From Bacteroidota bacterium (GTDB lineage Bacteria; Bacteroidota; Bacteroidia; Cytophagales; Cyclobacteriaceae): a stretch of DNA of 5,691 nt. The notes beneath the pieces were generated by a model. It saw only the letters and a list, made by a program, of their open reading frames with translations. It was not told the DNA's origin and searched no databases. The DNA is taken from the NCBI GenBank assembly GCA_023412765.1, contig JAEZBX010000083.1, forward strand, positions 1 through 5,691, given 5' to 3'. Shown here one piece after another: positions 5,568-5,691 of the stretch. Numbering within the stretch: the first letter of the stretch is position 1; each line of letters opens with the position of its first letter. A program made the translations under genes and the position numbers.

Positions 5568-5691
5568 ATGAAAACTGTTCCTATTAGCTGGTGGAAAATT
5601 GTAACTATCATACTTTTATACTATACGGTAATTGCGGGATTTCTAATTCCCGTGCCCCGCTTGCATATCTTAAATGAAACCATCAGGCTCA
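5568..5691 (+). CDS. ccmC: CcmC-like cytochrome c biogenesis / haem-handling membrane protein, N-terminal part
   Basis: Partial gene: 41 codons from the ATG at 5568 to the right edge, with no stop. The protein begins MKTVPISWWKIVTIILLYYT and continues VIAGFLIPVPRLHILNETIRL. It shows a short basic N-terminus, one hydrophobic membrane segment (about residues 10-27), then the GFLIPVPRL.ILNETIR stretch found at the start of Bacteroidota CcmC-type proteins (CcmC/CcsA haem-handling superfamily). CcmC presents haem to the chaperone CcmE during cytochrome c maturation at the inner membrane. A purine-rich GAAAGAAAG precedes the start by a few bases. The upstream neighbour is the repeat-rich interval, so ccmB is not directly upstream in this window. 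The haem motif (WWD) lies beyond the window, so the family assignment rests on the N-terminus alone. A CcmC-type product would be needed to mature c-type cytochromes such as the one encoded at 949-1389. Confidence 0.77.
   Translation, partial: MKTVPISWWKIVTIILLYYTVIAGFLIPVPRLHILNETIRL

Noticed and set aside
5306..5611. Minus-strand ORF of about 101 codons across the right part of the repeat interval.
   Set aside because: It runs through the repeat arm and antisense to the CcmC-like start, is low in recognisable motifs, and matches no family I know.

Overview
The window looks like part of a Bacteroidota chromosome, probably Cytophagales or a related group. The evidence is moderate GC, a tight cluster of lipoprotein and sugar-catabolism genes of types common in that phylum (ThuA, DUF1080, Gfo/Idh/MocA, xylose-isomerase-like TIM barrel), mostly weak Shine-Dalgarno sequences, and a CcmC-like protein of the type seen there. 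The genus cannot be fixed from the sequence.

Positions 1-3699, all on the minus strand, hold five genes read from right to left with short gaps: a Gfo/Idh/MocA oxidoreductase, a sugar isomerase/epimerase, a small lipoprotein cytochrome c, a secreted DUF1080 (3-keto-disaccharide hydrolase family) protein, and the N-terminus of a ThuA-domain lipoprotein that runs off the left edge. The set fits a 3-keto-sugar/3-keto-glycoside route. In that model a sugar is oxidised at C3 with electrons passed to a periplasmic cytochrome, DUF1080 cleaves the keto-glycoside, and the oxidoreductase, isomerase and ThuA proteins process the keto-sugar. The pathway is inferred from family membership. No GMC-type glucoside 3-dehydrogenase lies in the window. 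A GC-rich inverted repeat (131-170) separates DUF1080 from ThuA, and a LacI-operator-like palindrome (3760-3776) lies just upstream of the first gene.

Positions 3880-4920, on the plus strand and divergent from the cluster, encode a complete Rieske non-haem iron oxygenase with intact cluster and catalytic-iron motifs. Its substrate is unknown.

Positions 4921-5567 are a non-coding interval of about 650 bp packed with repeats. Degenerate tandem repeats with a 77-79 bp period start right after the Rieske stop codon. They are followed by a pair of inverted 33-bp arms, each containing a small hairpin. The two hairpins differ by a compensated base pair and by loop changes only, and both repeat classes share a core of the form GATCGG..TCGG.CTCGA. 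This resembles a REP/BIME (REPIN-like) extragenic element and is the most unusual part of the window.

From 5568 to the right edge lies the start of a plus-strand CcmC-like cytochrome c biogenesis protein.
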